From: Rhizobium leguminosarum bv. trifolii WSM2297
Lineage (GTDB): Bacteria; Pseudomonadota; Alphaproteobacteria; Rhizobiales; Rhizobiaceae
NCBI RefSeq assembly: GCF_000271845.1
Contig: NZ_JH719395.1
Coordinates: 4,518,146-4,582,145, forward strand
DNA: 64,000 bases
Direction: 5' to 3'
Shown: positions 9,430-18,411 of the stretch, piece after piece
Numbering within the stretch: position 1 is the stretch's first letter
Layout of the letters: each line of letters begins with the position of its first letter
Program-made: the position numbers and the translations under genes
The notes under the pieces: generated by a model
Databases searched by the model: none
What the model was told of the DNA's origin: nothing
Seen by the model: the letters and a program-made list of their open reading frames with translations, nothing else

Positions 9430-11244
9430 TCAGGCGTCCGCCGTCGCATCCACAGTCCCTGCCAGCGGATCGTCCTCGAAGGGATCGGCGGCTCGTTTCG
9501 GCTTGACCAGCGGTTCGGGGCGAACGGGGTGGGAAAACAGCATGTCACGCCCGGCCTGCAATCCTTCTGACACCTGCAGCACCAGGCGCGCCTCGTCGCG
9601 CTTGCGGATATCCTCGCCGATTTCATAGGCCTCGACCTCGGGAACGCCAAGCGCCTCCAGCGTCCGCCGCCCGAAGAGCAGGCCGGATTCCAGCGTTTCG
9701 CGCAGCTCGTAATCGACGCCCTTGTTGCGCAGTTCGATCGAATGGAGGCGGTCGTAGGATCGCACATAGAGCCTTGTATGCGGATAGTCCGCCTGTACCA
9801 GCTCCACCACCTTGTCGGTGAGTTCCTTTTTCTGCGTGCAGACGAGCACGATCTTTGCCCGCTCGATCCCGGCCGAGCGCAACACGTCCTTGCGCGCGCC
9901 GTCGCCGAAATAGATGCGGAAGCCGAAGGATGAGGCCTGGCGGATGCGGTCCGCCGAAAAATCGATGACGGTGACGCTGCGCCCGCCGGCCAGCAGGATC
10001 TGGGCGGCGATCTGGCCGAAACGCGAGAAGCCGACCATCAGCACGTCGGCGCCCGCACCCTCGAAATCCTCGTCCAGTTCCTCCTGTTCGTCGCCACGCA
10101 GCAGCCGCTTCGAAAGGGCAGCTCCGATCGGCGTCAGCGCCATGGAGAGCGTCACGATCGCGACCAGCAGCGATGCCGTGCTCGTCGACATCAGCCCGAC
10201 CACGCCTGCCGTGGTGAACAGCACGAAGCCGAATTCGCCGCCCTGCGGCAGCAGGAAGGCAATGCGGATCGCATCGTCGTGGGAAGAGCCGGAGATCCGG
10301 CAGAGCCCATAGATGATAATCGCCTTGACTGCCATGACGATCGGCACGGTGACGATGACGAAGAGCGCGTTGTCGACGAGAACGCCGAGCTCCAGCGACA
10401 GGCCGACGGCTATGAAGAAAATGGCGAGCAGCACGCCGCGGAAGGGCTCGATATCCGCCTCCAGCTCGTGCCGGTAGGAGGATTCGGCCAGCATCACGCC
10501 GGACAGGAAGGCGCCCATCGCCATCGAAAGCCCAGCAAGCTGCATCAGGCTCGCCGATCCCATGACGACGAAGAGGGCGGCCGCGATCATCGCCTCGCGC
10601 GCGCCGGTCCGGGCGATGATCTGGAAGAGCGGCGTAAGCAGGTAGCGCCCCATGACGATCATGGCCGCAACGGCGCCGACGGCAACGGCGAAATCGGTGA
10701 GCGGCGCGTTGCTGCCCTTGTCGCCGCCGTCGAGGACGCTGATCAGCGCCAGGAGCGGCACGATCGCCAGGTCCTGGAACAACAGCATCGAGAAGGACCG
10801 CTGCCCGTATTTGGTGTTGACGTCGCCGTCGCCCTCGAGGATCTGCATGGCGAAGGCCGTCGAAGACAGCGCCAGGCCGAAGCCGGCGACGATACTGCTG
10901 CGCCAGTCGAGAACGCCGGACAGCCAGGCGAGCGCGGTCAGCGCCAGCCCGGTCAGCACCACCTGCGCCGTGCCGAGGCCGAAAATGTCGCGCCGCATCT
11001 GCCAGAGGCGGCTGGGTTTCAGCTCGAGTCCGATGATGAAGAGCAGGAAGACCACACCGAGCTCGGCGACGTTGAGGATCTGTTCGCCATCGGTGATGCC
11101 GTGGAACACAGGGCCGATGACGATGCCGGCAGCGAGATAGCCAAGCACCGTGCCGAGCCCGAGCTTCTTGAAGATCGGGGCGGCCACAACCGCTCCGCCG
11201 AGCAGCAGGATCGTTTCGGTAAAAAGGGCATTGGGCGCTGACAT
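9430..11244 (-). CDS. CPA2-family monovalent cation:proton antiporter (KefB/YbaL-like)
   Basis: A 604-aa inner-membrane antiporter, probably K+/H+ or Na+/H+. The start ATG 11244 (MSAPNALFTETILLLGGAVV) leads straight into the first helix. About 12-13 membrane segments occupy residues 1-385, followed by a TrkA-N/RCK nucleotide-binding domain (VLMVGFSRFGQIAAQILL) and a short C-terminal acidic tail. A glutathione-gated Kef would be similar; nothing seen decides the ion. It is divergent from pmbA with a 119-bp gap. Confidence 0.92.
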   Translation of the reverse strand: MSAPNALFTETILLLGGAVVAAPIFKKLGLGTVLGYLAAGIVIGPVFHGITDGEQILNVAELGVVFLLFIIGLELKPSRLWQMRRDIFGLGTAQVVLTGLALTALAWLSGVLDWRSSIVAGFGLALSSTAFAMQILEGDGDVNTKYGQRSFSMLLFQDLAIVPLLALISVLDGGDKGSNAPLTDFAVAVGAVAAMIVMGRYLLTPLFQIIARTGAREAMIAAALFVVMGSASLMQLAGLSMAMGAFLSGVMLAESSYRHELEADIEPFRGVLLAIFFIAVGLSLELGVLVDNALFVIVTVPIVMAVKAIIIYGLCRISGSSHDDAIRIAFLLPQGGEFGFVLFTTAGVVGLMSTSTASLLVAIVTLSMALTPIGAALSKRLLRGDEQEELDEDFEGAGADVLMVGFSRFGQIAAQILLAGGRSVTVIDFSADRIRQASSFGFRIYFGDGARKDVLRSAGIERAKIVLVCTQKKELTDKVVELVQADYPHTRLYVRSYDRLHSIELRNKGVDYELRETLESGLLFGRRTLEALGVPEVEAYEIGEDIRKRDEARLVLQVSEGLQAGRDMLFSHPVRPEPLVKPKRAADPFEDDPLAGTVDATADA

Positions 11245-11363
11245 GCTGGCGATTTCTCTCGACGGCGGGGAACATGCTGGCCGCCCGGACAAAGAATCGG
11301 TCGCGGCGGCCTTGATGCTTGGGAGAGTGCACAATAAATGGAAGCCGAAGGAAAGGCCAAATC

Positions 11364-12710
11364 ATGTCCTCTGAAATCGATTCCTCGACACTTCTTTCCC
11401 GCGCAAGTCAATTGATCGATCTGGCCAGGAAGGCAGGGGCCGATGCTGCCGACGCCGTCGTCGTCCGGTCGCGCTCGCAATCGGTCAGCGTCCGCCTCGG
11501 CAAGGTCGAGGGCACGGAATCCTCCGAAAGCGACGATTTTTCGCTCCGCGTCTTCATCGGCAAACGCGTCGCCAGCGTTTCGGCCAATCCGGGCTTCGAT
11601 CTCCAGGCGCTTGCCGAACGCGCCGTCGCCATGGCCAAGGTCTCGCCGGAAGACCCCTTCGCGTGCCTCGCGGATGAGGCGAGCCTTGCGAAATCCTATC
11701 CCGACCTGCAATTGCTCGATACCACCGAGGTCTCCTCCGAGATGCTGCGCGAGGCAGGCCTTGCCGCCGAGGCCGCAGCCCTTGCGGTCAAGGGTGTCAC
11801 CAATTCCTCCGGCGCCGGTGCCTCGGCCGGCATGGGCGGCCTGGTTCTTGCCACGTCGCACGGCTTCGAGGGCAGTTACATGGCCTCGCGTTTCGGGCAT
11901 TCCGTCAGCGTCATCGCTGGAGAAGGCACCGGCATGGAGCGCGATTATGATTTCGACAGCCGGCTCTACTATGCGGAGCTCGACGATCCCGCCGAGATCG
12001 GCCGCCGCGCCGGCGAGCGGGTGGTCAAGCGCATCAATCCGCGCCAGGTGCCGACCGGCAAGGACGTCACCGTCATCTTCGACCCACGCGTCGCCCGCGG
12101 CTTCGTCGGCCACATCGCTGGCGCGATCAATGGCGCGGCCGTCGCCCGCAAGTCCAGCTTCCTGCGCGACAGGATGGGTCAGCAGGTGCTGAAATCAGGC
12201 CTGTCGATCACCGACGATCCTCTGATCGTGCGCGGCCCCTCCTCGCGGCCTTTCGACGGCGAGGGCGTGTCGGGCGAACGGATGGTGATGATCGAGGACG
12301 GCGTCTTGAAGCACTGGTTCCTCTCGACCTCCACCGCTCGCGAACTGGGGTTGGAAACCAACGGCCGCGGCGTGCGCGGCGGCACAGCCGTCTCGCCGTC
12401 CTCCACCAATCTGGCCCTCGAACCCGGCGACATCACTCCGGAGGAGCTGATCCGCAGCATCGGCAACGGTTTTTATGTCACCGAATTGATCGGCCACGGC
12501 GTCAACATGATCACCGGTGAATACAGCCGCGGCGCCACCGGCTTCTGGGTCGAGAACGGCGAATTGACCTTCCCGGTCTCCGAGGTGACGATCGCCTCGA
12601 ACCTCAAGGACATGTTCATGCGCCTGACGCCGGCAAACGACATCGACCGCAAGTTCGGCGTCGCAGCCCCAACCTTCGCCATCGAAGGCATGACGCTTGC
12701 TGGGCGCTAG
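11364..12710 (+). CDS. pmbA: TldE/PmbA-family metallopeptidase subunit
   Basis: A 448-aa member of the TldD/TldE(PmbA) family, which acts as a heteromeric protease in peptide maturation and degradation. ATG 11364 follows GGAAAGGCC. The N-terminal domain (ADAADAVVVRSRSQSVSVR) and the C-terminal part (ELIGHGVNMITGEYSRGATG) are typical. TldE-type subunits lack the HExxxH metal motif of TldD, and none is seen here. Its stop codon abuts a palindromic repeat beginning TAGAGCAATTCC. Confidence 0.92.
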   Translation: MSSEIDSSTLLSRASQLIDLARKAGADAADAVVVRSRSQSVSVRLGKVEGTESSESDDFSLRVFIGKRVASVSANPGFDLQALAERAVAMAKVSPEDPFACLADEASLAKSYPDLQLLDTTEVSSEMLREAGLAAEAAALAVKGVTNSSGAGASAGMGGLVLATSHGFEGSYMASRFGHSVSVIAGEGTGMERDYDFDSRLYYAELDDPAEIGRRAGERVVKRINPRQVPTGKDVTVIFDPRVARGFVGHIAGAINGAAVARKSSFLRDRMGQQVLKSGLSITDDPLIVRGPSSRPFDGEGVSGERMVMIEDGVLKHWFLSTSTARELGLETNGRGVRGGTAVSPSSTNLALEPGDITPEELIRSIGNGFYVTELIGHGVNMITGEYSRGATGFWVENGELTFPVSEVTIASNLKDMFMRLTPANDIDRKFGVAAPTFAIEGMTLAGR

Positions 12711-12829
12711 AGCAATTCCAGCAAAAGTGGGTGAGCGGTTTTGCGTCCGGAATTGCGTTAGAACAAAGAGCAATTCCGGCAAAAGTGTGTGAGCAGTTTC
12801 GCGGTAAGGCTGCTCATTATGAATTGAGA
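12711..12829. repeat. two copies of a GCAATTCC palindromic intergenic repeat
   Basis: Two adjacent copies of a hairpin repeat: AGAGCAATTCCAGCAAAAGT, a central GCGGTTTTGC, then CCGGAATTGCGTTAGAACAA. The second copy is more degenerate at its 3' end. The same family occurs as three tandem units near 44959-45150 and, in a CATGAC/CATCATGCTCT variant, at 26922-26971. This fills the gap between pmbA and the phosphatase gene. Confidence 0.75.
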
Positions 12830-12843
12830 AACGGATTGATGGG

Positions 12844-13652
12844 ATGAGCGATAGCAATCAGGCCCGTTGGCAAAGCGATCTGACGCTGATCGCCGATGCT
12901 GCGAAAGAGGCCGGCGCGGTCGCTTTCGGCTTCTTCAACCAGTCTCCCGAGGTCTGGTGGAAAAATGACGATCACTCCCCCGTCAGTGCCGCCGATTTCG
13001 CCGCCAACAAGACGCTCGAGACCATTCTGCGCAAGGCCCGCCCGGATTATGGCTGGCTGTCGGAAGAAACCGACGACGATGCCGGCCGCCTCTCGCCGAG
13101 ACGCTGTTCATCATCGATCCGATCGACGGCACGCGCGCCTTTCTCGGCGGGCAGAAGGTCTGGTGCGTCAGCGTCGCGGTTGTTCATCGCGGCCGGCCGG
13201 TCGCCGGCGTGCTCTATGCCCCGGCGCTCGAGGAATTCTATGAGGCCGTCGTCGGCGGCGTGGCGCTGAAGAACGGCGTGCCCTTCACCGTCTCCGCCGC
13301 AGGACCGGATGAGACGAGCCGCCTTGCGGTCGGCGAGGACCTGTTGAAGACCTTTCCGCCGGAGTTTCGCGACCGGGTCAGCCGCCAGAAACACATTCCA
13401 TCGCTTGCCTATCGCATCGCCATGGTGGCGGACGGCCGCCTCGAAGGCACCTTCGTCAAGGGCAATTCGCATGATTGGGATCTGGCGGCCGCCGATCTTA
13501 TCTTGGCCTGCGCCGGCGGTGGTCTTGTTGACCTCGACGGCAGGCCGATCGTCTATAATCGCGCCGACGTGACCCACAAGGTCCTCTGCGCAGCACCGAC
13601 GCCCCGCATCAGTGAATTCCTCACAGCCTTTGCGGGACGACGAGACAGTTGA
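12844..13652 (+). pseudogene. inositol monophosphatase/CysQ-family phosphatase with a 1-bp frameshift
   Basis: The frame from ATG 12844 encodes the N-terminal part (NDDHSPVSAADFAANKTLE, GWLSEETDDDAGRLS) of an inositol monophosphatase/3'(2'),5'-bisphosphate nucleotidase. Near 13093-13097 the frame breaks: the signature TLFIIDPIDGTRAFLGG and the rest, including GNSHDWDLAAADLILACAGG, are read one frame over to 13652. One extra G (TCG-GCC-GAG instead of TCG-CCG-AG) would restore about 269 residues. As written, the metal-binding DPIDGT motif would not be made. Read error or real mutation cannot be told apart here. It sits upstream of DUF4170, waaA and lpxK. Confidence 0.8.
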
Positions 13653-13710
13653 CGTTTCCGTCAAAATCCCGCAGATGGTGGCGGAGGAGTATAGCAGAAA
13701 GAGAACAAAA

Positions 13711-13959
13711 ATGACTGAATCCGGTGACAAGAAGCAGCTTCTGCATCTCGTTTTTGGCGGCGAACTGAAAAGCCTCGATGACGTCCAGTTCCGTGATCTG
13801 AACGGTCTCGATATCGTCGGCATTTTCCCGGATTATGCCACGGCGCTGACAGCCTGGAAGTCGAAGGCGCAACAGACGGTCGACAATGCGCATATGCGCT
13901 ACTTCATCGTCCATATGCATCGTTTGCTCGATCCGCAGGAAAAGGCCGGAGGCAACTGA
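13711..13959 (+). CDS. DUF4170 domain-containing protein
   Basis: A small protein of 82 residues starting at ATG 13711 (MTESGDKKQLLHLVFGGEL), preceded by GCAGAAAGAGAAC. It contains FPDYATALTAWKSKAQQTVDNA and a C-terminal YFIVHMHRLLDP, matching the DUF4170 family of alphaproteobacteria. Function unknown; it typically lies next to the phosphatase and Kdo-transferase genes, as here. No signal peptide or membrane segment. Confidence 0.85.
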   Translation: MTESGDKKQLLHLVFGGELKSLDDVQFRDLNGLDIVGIFPDYATALTAWKSKAQQTVDNAHMRYFIVHMHRLLDPQEKAGGN

Positions 13960-14152
13960 CCTCGGCTAGCGAGCTCGGCCAAGGCCATCCGCAAGTGCCG
14001 CCGGCGCTCGTTCGGTGCGCGGGGCTTTCGCGCATCGGCCGCCCGTCGTTCCGGATTGTCTGACGCATTCTGAACAAATTGATCGGTCATTGCGGCCGCA
14101 ACGATAATGAGGGAATGGGTTTGATGTCGATCTTGGATCGGAGGCTGGCGCA

Positions 14153-15472
14153 ATGAGCTCCCGGATGGCTCGGTTCGGTCTGAGCGCATACCGTCTGGCG
14201 GGAACCGTGGCCTCTCCTGTTGTCGGCCTCTACATCACCTACCGCACGGCCAAGGGCAAGGAAGACCGGGCGCGGCGCCTGGAACGCTTCGGCTATCCGA
14301 GCGCCAACCGGCCGCAGGGCCCGCTCGTCTGGTTCCATGCCGCAAGCGTCGGTGAAACCAATGCCGTCATCCCGCTGATCCGTGAAATCCGCCGTCGCGA
14401 CATTCATGTCATCCTGACAACCGGCACCATCACCTCTGCCAGACTCGCCGCCGAGCGGCTCGGGAATGAAGCGATCCACCAATATGTGCCGCTCGACCTG
14501 AAACCCTCGGTCAGCCGCTTCCTCGATTATTGGCAGCCCGACTGCGCCATCATCGCCGAATCCGAGATCTGGCCGGCAACAGTGCTAGAACTCGGCCGCC
14601 GCCGTATTCCGCAGATTCTGATCAATGCCCGCATGTCGGACCGTTCCTTTGCCCGCTGGCGCCGCCGCCCTGCCATCGCCGAAGCCTTGTTCGAGAATCT
14701 GGCCCTCGTCATCGCCCAATCGGATATGGATGCCGAACGCTTCCGCGATCTCGGCGCCGTCCCCGTCATCACCTCCGGCAATCTGAAGGTCGATACCGAC
14801 GCACCGCCATATGACAGCGCTGTCCTGGCCCGATACAAGAAGCAGATCGGCGACCGTAAGACCTGGGCGGCGATTTCGACCTTCGACGGCGAGGAGAATG
14901 CCGCCGCCATCGTTCATCGGGCGCTGAGGGAGCGTGATCGTCAGCTGACGATCATCGTGCCGCGTCACCCGGAGCGTTGCGACGAGATCGAGGCGGCTCT
15001 GGTCAAGCTGGGGCTGAAGGTCGCCCGCCGCACCCGCGACGATGTCTTGTCGGCCGATGTCGATATTTTCCTCGGCGATACGATCGGCGAAATGGGCCTT
15101 TATCTGCGCCTGACGGAAATCGCTTTCGTCGGCCGCTCGCTCTTTGCCGAAGGCGGCCAGAACCCTCTGGAGCCAGCCATGCTCGGCTGCGCCGTTCTTT
15201 CCGGCGGCCATGTGCAGAATTTCCGCGAGGCCTATCAGAAGCTTGCCCGCAGCGGCAGCGCCCGCATGGTGCGCGATACCGAGATGCTGGCCAAGGGCGT
15301 GCATTACCTTTTGATCAATGACGAAGCCCGCCGCAACATGATCGAGGCCGGCATTACCGCCGTGCACGAGATGCGCGGTGCGCTGACCGCCACCGTCAAG
15401 GGGCTGGAACCCTATATCAATCCGCTGACGGTGAAGGCGCGGCTGCTGCCCAAGGCCGTAGCCCAGGTCTGA
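14153..15472 (+). CDS. waaA: 3-deoxy-D-manno-octulosonic acid (Kdo) transferase
   Basis: Transfers Kdo from CMP-Kdo to lipid A precursors at the inner membrane. It has the GT-30 N-terminal domain with WFHAASVGETNA (the catalytic Glu follows the Gly) and the glycosyltransferase B-type C-terminal domain (FAEGGQNPLEPAMLGCAVLSG). A short N-terminal hydrophobic segment (SAYRLAGTVASPVVGLYI) should anchor it. At 439 aa it is of normal length. Gene order with lpxK downstream supports a lipid A/Kdo assembly cluster. The 193-bp upstream gap holds no gene that I can support. Confidence 0.95.
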   Translation: MSSRMARFGLSAYRLAGTVASPVVGLYITYRTAKGKEDRARRLERFGYPSANRPQGPLVWFHAASVGETNAVIPLIREIRRRDIHVILTTGTITSARLAAERLGNEAIHQYVPLDLKPSVSRFLDYWQPDCAIIAESEIWPATVLELGRRRIPQILINARMSDRSFARWRRRPAIAEALFENLALVIAQSDMDAERFRDLGAVPVITSGNLKVDTDAPPYDSAVLARYKKQIGDRKTWAAISTFDGEENAAAIVHRALRERDRQLTIIVPRHPERCDEIEAALVKLGLKVARRTRDDVLSADVDIFLGDTIGEMGLYLRLTEIAFVGRSLFAEGGQNPLEPAMLGCAVLSGGHVQNFREAYQKLARSGSARMVRDTEMLAKGVHYLLINDEARRNMIEAGITAVHEMRGALTATVKGLEPYINPLTVKARLLPKAVAQV

Positions 15473-15481
15473 GGATATATC

Positions 15482-16204
15482 ATGCCGGCAGCATCCCTTA
15501 TCAAAGGCATTCTCTTCGACAAGGACGGCACGCTGCTCGACTATGACGAGAGCTGGCTGCCGGTGAACCGCGAGCTTGCCCGCATCGCCGCTGAAGGCGA
15601 CCCGCTTCTCGCCGACCGGCTGCTGTCTGCCTGCGGCATGGATCCCGTCAGCGGCCATATCGTTCCCGACAGCCTGCTTGCCGCCGGCAATACCCGACAG
15701 ATTGCCGAGGGTCTCATTGCCGCCGGCTCGATGGTCGATGTCGAGCAACTGATAGTGCGCCTCGACGACCTGTTTTCCAACGCTGCTGAATTTTCCGTGC
15801 CGGTGACCGATCTCGCCGGTTTCTTCGCAAGGCTGCATCGGCGCGGATTCAAGCTCGGCGTCGCCTCCAGCGACAATGAACGCTCGATCCGCCAGACGGC
15901 GGAACGTTTCGGCTTCGCCCGTTATGTCGACTACATCGCCGGATATGACAGCGGTTTCGGCGTCAAGCCGGAGCCTGGCATGGTGCTCGGTTTCTGCGCC
16001 GCAACCGGTCTTTCGCCCGAGGAAGTGGCGATGGTCGGCGACAACAATCACGATCTGCACATGGGGCTGAATGCCGGAACAGGCCTCAGGATCGCGGTGC
16101 TGACCGGCACCGGTTCACGCGATTCGCTTGCCGCCGCTGCCGATCATGTGCTCGACGATATCACCGCGCTCGAGGCATTGCTGCCGGACTTGCAGCCCGC
16201 CTGA
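15482..16204 (+). CDS. HAD-superfamily hydrolase
   Basis: A 240-aa haloacid dehalogenase-type phosphatase. Motif I is FDKDGTLLDYD (Asp13, Asp15), motif II GVASSDN, motif III VKPEP, motif IV VGDNNHDLHMG. The cap inserts between motifs I and II (residues about 20-100), so it is a subfamily I member. It starts 9 bp after waaA and is probably in that operon. Similarity to phosphoglycolate phosphatases is general; the substrate is not evident. Confidence 0.88.
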   Translation: MPAASLIKGILFDKDGTLLDYDESWLPVNRELARIAAEGDPLLADRLLSACGMDPVSGHIVPDSLLAAGNTRQIAEGLIAAGSMVDVEQLIVRLDDLFSNAAEFSVPVTDLAGFFARLHRRGFKLGVASSDNERSIRQTAERFGFARYVDYIAGYDSGFGVKPEPGMVLGFCAATGLSPEEVAMVGDNNHDLHMGLNAGTGLRIAVLTGTGSRDSLAAAADHVLDDITALEALLPDLQPA

Positions 16205-16310
16205 CCGGTAAGGGCTTGCATTTTCACCGGTTTTGGCTTCTCAATCCGGCCTGTCGAGAAAAGCAGGGGTCTGGCCGCGATAAAGGCGGGCAGGGGAGCA
16301 GGACGGCAAG

Positions 16311-17384
16311 ATGATATCCGAAGCGCCGCCGTTCTGGTGGAGGAAAGCCGATTGGCGGGCCTGGCTGTTGCTGCCGGTTTCCTTTCTCTACGGTCGTATC
16401 GCCGGCCATCGCATGGCCCATGCGCGCCGCGCCTCCGTTGCCATCCCGGTCATCTGCGTCGGCAATTTCACCGTCGGCGGCGCCGGCAAGACGCCGACGG
16501 CGCTGACCATCGCCCGTGCCGCCAAGGCGAAAGGGCTGAAACCGGGTTTTCTCAGCCGGGGTTACGGCGGTTCGCTCGATGTGACGACTGTGGTCGATCC
16601 AGATCATCACCGGGCGGTTGCCGTCGGTGACGAGCCGCTGCTGCTGGCTCAGGAGGCGCTGACGGTGATTTCCCGCCGGCGCGTCGACGGGGCTCAGCGT
16701 CTGGTGGCGGAGGGCGCCGATCTCATCATTATGGACGACGGTTTTCAGAGCGCCCGGCTGGCGATCGACTATGCCCTGCTCGTCATCGACGCGACCCGCG
16801 GCCTCGGCAACGGCCATATCGTGCCGGGCGGCCCGGTCCGCGCGCCGATCCGCCAGCAACTGCGTTCGGCCACCGCCCTGTTGAAGGTCGGCGGCGGCAA
16901 TGCCGCCGACAGGATCGTCCGCATGGCGGCGCGCGCCGCAAAGCCCTATTTCACCGCATCGCTGAGAGTGCGCGGCGACAATACGCTCGCCGGCACCAAA
17001 GTGCTCGCCTTCGCCGGCATCGCCGATCCCGCCAAATTCTTCCGCACCGTCGAATCGCGCGGCGCCGAAATCACAGTTGCCAAGAGCTTCGGCGACCACG
17101 AGCACCTGACCGAGGACGAGATCGACGACATCCTGACGACCGCCGAGCGTCAGGGCCTCCTGATCGTCACCACCTCAAAGGACTTTGTCCGTCTCTCCGG
17201 CCATCCCGGCAAGGCGGCACAGCTCGCCGAAAAGTGCCGGGTCATCGAGGTCGACATGGTCTTCGAGGATCACCTCGCCCCGAGCCTGATCATCGACCGG
17301 GCGATCGTCGCCTGCCGCGAACGGCGTCTCAGGGAAATAAAGGCGGGGGGTAAAGCAATTTCAGGAAAGGCTCAGCCGCTCTAA
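16311..17384 (+). CDS. lpxK: tetraacyldisaccharide 4'-kinase
   Basis: Phosphorylates the 4' position of the lipid A disaccharide to make lipid IVA at the inner membrane. It has an N-terminal membrane-associated helix ([20 protein letters not shown]), the P-loop [11 protein letters not shown] at 51-61, and [10 protein letters not shown], a hallmark of LpxK. At 357 aa it is slightly longer than the usual 320-340, the extra being a basic C-terminal tail. It lies 106 bp after the HAD gene. The next genes downstream (GntR/ABC cassette) look unrelated. Confidence 0.95.
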   Translation: MISEAPPFWWRKADWRAWLLLPVSFLYGRIAGHRMAHARRASVAIPVICVGNFTVGGAGKTPTALTIARAAKAKGLKPGFLSRGYGGSLDVTTVVDPDHHRAVAVGDEPLLLAQEALTVISRRRVDGAQRLVAEGADLIIMDDGFQSARLAIDYALLVIDATRGLGNGHIVPGGPVRAPIRQQLRSATALLKVGGGNAADRIVRMAARAAKPYFTASLRVRGDNTLAGTKVLAFAGIADPAKFFRTVESRGAEITVAKSFGDHEHLTEDEIDDILTTAERQGLLIVTTSKDFVRLSGHPGKAAQLAEKCRVIEVDMVFEDHLAPSLIIDRAIVACRERRLREIKAGGKAISGKAQPL

Positions 17385-17427
17385 CAGGCGACAAACGGTC
17401 TCCTGCACATCGGGACACGCAACGCTA

Positions 17428-18312
17428 TCACGCAATCGAGTGAAGCAAAGTTTCGCGGGCGGAAGTCAGATGCAACCGACATGCGCGATCGATCAGCGCG
17501 ATATTGCGGCTTTCGAGCGCGTCGATCAGCGCGAGATGTTCCTTGATTGCGACTTCATTCCGCCCGCGTTCATCACGCTTGTTCCACTGATAGTGATAGT
17601 GGAAGACCATAGTTATCACGTCTTGGAAGCTCTCGATAAAGCGGTTTGGCGCAACCGCCGTAATCAGCCGGTGGAATCGACTGTCCAGTTCCGAGAAATC
17701 CTGAAATCGATTGTCAATATCCGCGAGCAGATCCAAATGTGCGGCCCGCATAGATTGGATCTGCTTCCAGACGGGCGAGTTGTCGGGCAGGGCAGGGAAC
17801 TGCCGTGCGGAGCGCATTTCGAACATCTCTCTGATCTCGAACAATTCGAGTGCGAAACTGGCTGTGAACCCTTTAAAAACCCAGCCTGCATTCTGGCGCT
17901 TTTCGATTAACCCATATTTCTGAAATCGATTGAGAAATTCACGGACGAGCGTTGTCGCGGCGCCGAATTGCCGAGCTAACTCTGCCTCATTGATTTCTGT
18001 GCCCGGACAGACGTCGCCCCGCAGCATCCATTCCATGAAACTTGTCTCGACCTGTTCCGAAATTGCCAAGGTCTCTGCCTGCGGATAGCGTTCTATCTGC
18101 AGTGGCTGCTCGCGTATGATCCACCTGTGCGCTTCGGAAATGACGATCCCGCGGGCCGCCATCCCTGCCAGCACCTTCCGCACCGTTGTCCTGCTCACGC
18201 CAAGCTGCGCGCGCAGAGCATTTTCGGAGGGCAATTCCTTCCCGAGATCGAGTGTCCGAATGATGTCGATCATATCATTGAACGCCCGCTTGAAGGTCGC
18301 ATCCGTTCTCAT
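17428..18312 (-). CDS. GntR-type regulator with two winged-helix domains and an FCD domain
   Basis: A 294-aa transcription factor. Residues about 20-65 form a GntR winged helix (LPSENALRAQLGVSRTTVRK). A second winged-helix segment follows at about 90-148 (EINEAELARQFGAATTLVRE, GLIEKRQNAGWVF), then an FCD effector domain at 155-290 with the metal-ligand pattern Asp210-x3-His214, His259 and His281. FadR/FCD regulators normally have one winged helix, so the duplicated DNA-binding part is unusual. It is divergent from the sugar ABC transporter genes and probably controls them in response to their substrate. Confidence 0.85.
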   Translation of the reverse strand: MRTDATFKRAFNDMIDIIRTLDLGKELPSENALRAQLGVSRTTVRKVLAGMAARGIVISEAHRWIIREQPLQIERYPQAETLAISEQVETSFMEWMLRGDVCPGTEINEAELARQFGAATTLVREFLNRFQKYGLIEKRQNAGWVFKGFTASFALELFEIREMFEMRSARQFPALPDNSPVWKQIQSMRAAHLDLLADIDNRFQDFSELDSRFHRLITAVAPNRFIESFQDVITMVFHYHYQWNKRDERGRNEVAIKEHLALIDALESRNIALIDRACRLHLTSARETLLHSIA

Positions 18313-18326
18313 AACACAACTCCCGG

Positions 18327-18382
18327 TATGGTTATCTATCCATAAAAAACAAGTTGACGTACGTGTATCATATGTTTCTTAT
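18327..18382 (+). promoter_or_regulatory. putative operator/promoter between GntR regulator and ABC transporter
   Basis: The AT-rich 99-bp divergent gap holds an inverted repeat TATGG-N8-CCATA (18327-18344) and a possible -35 TTGACG at 18354 with a poor -10 near 18377 (TCTTAT). A second loose dyad (ATCATATG/TTATGTAT) lies at 18366-18386. These could be sites of the adjacent regulator; inference only. Confidence 0.35.
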
Positions 18383-18411
18383 GTATAAAAAACAGGGGAG
18401 GCTAGGGGGAT

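Noticed and set aside
13899..14189. Minus-strand ORF between DUF4170 and waaA
   Set aside because: Overlaps the DUF4170 end, has low-complexity Arg-rich composition and no ribosome site or homologous motif.
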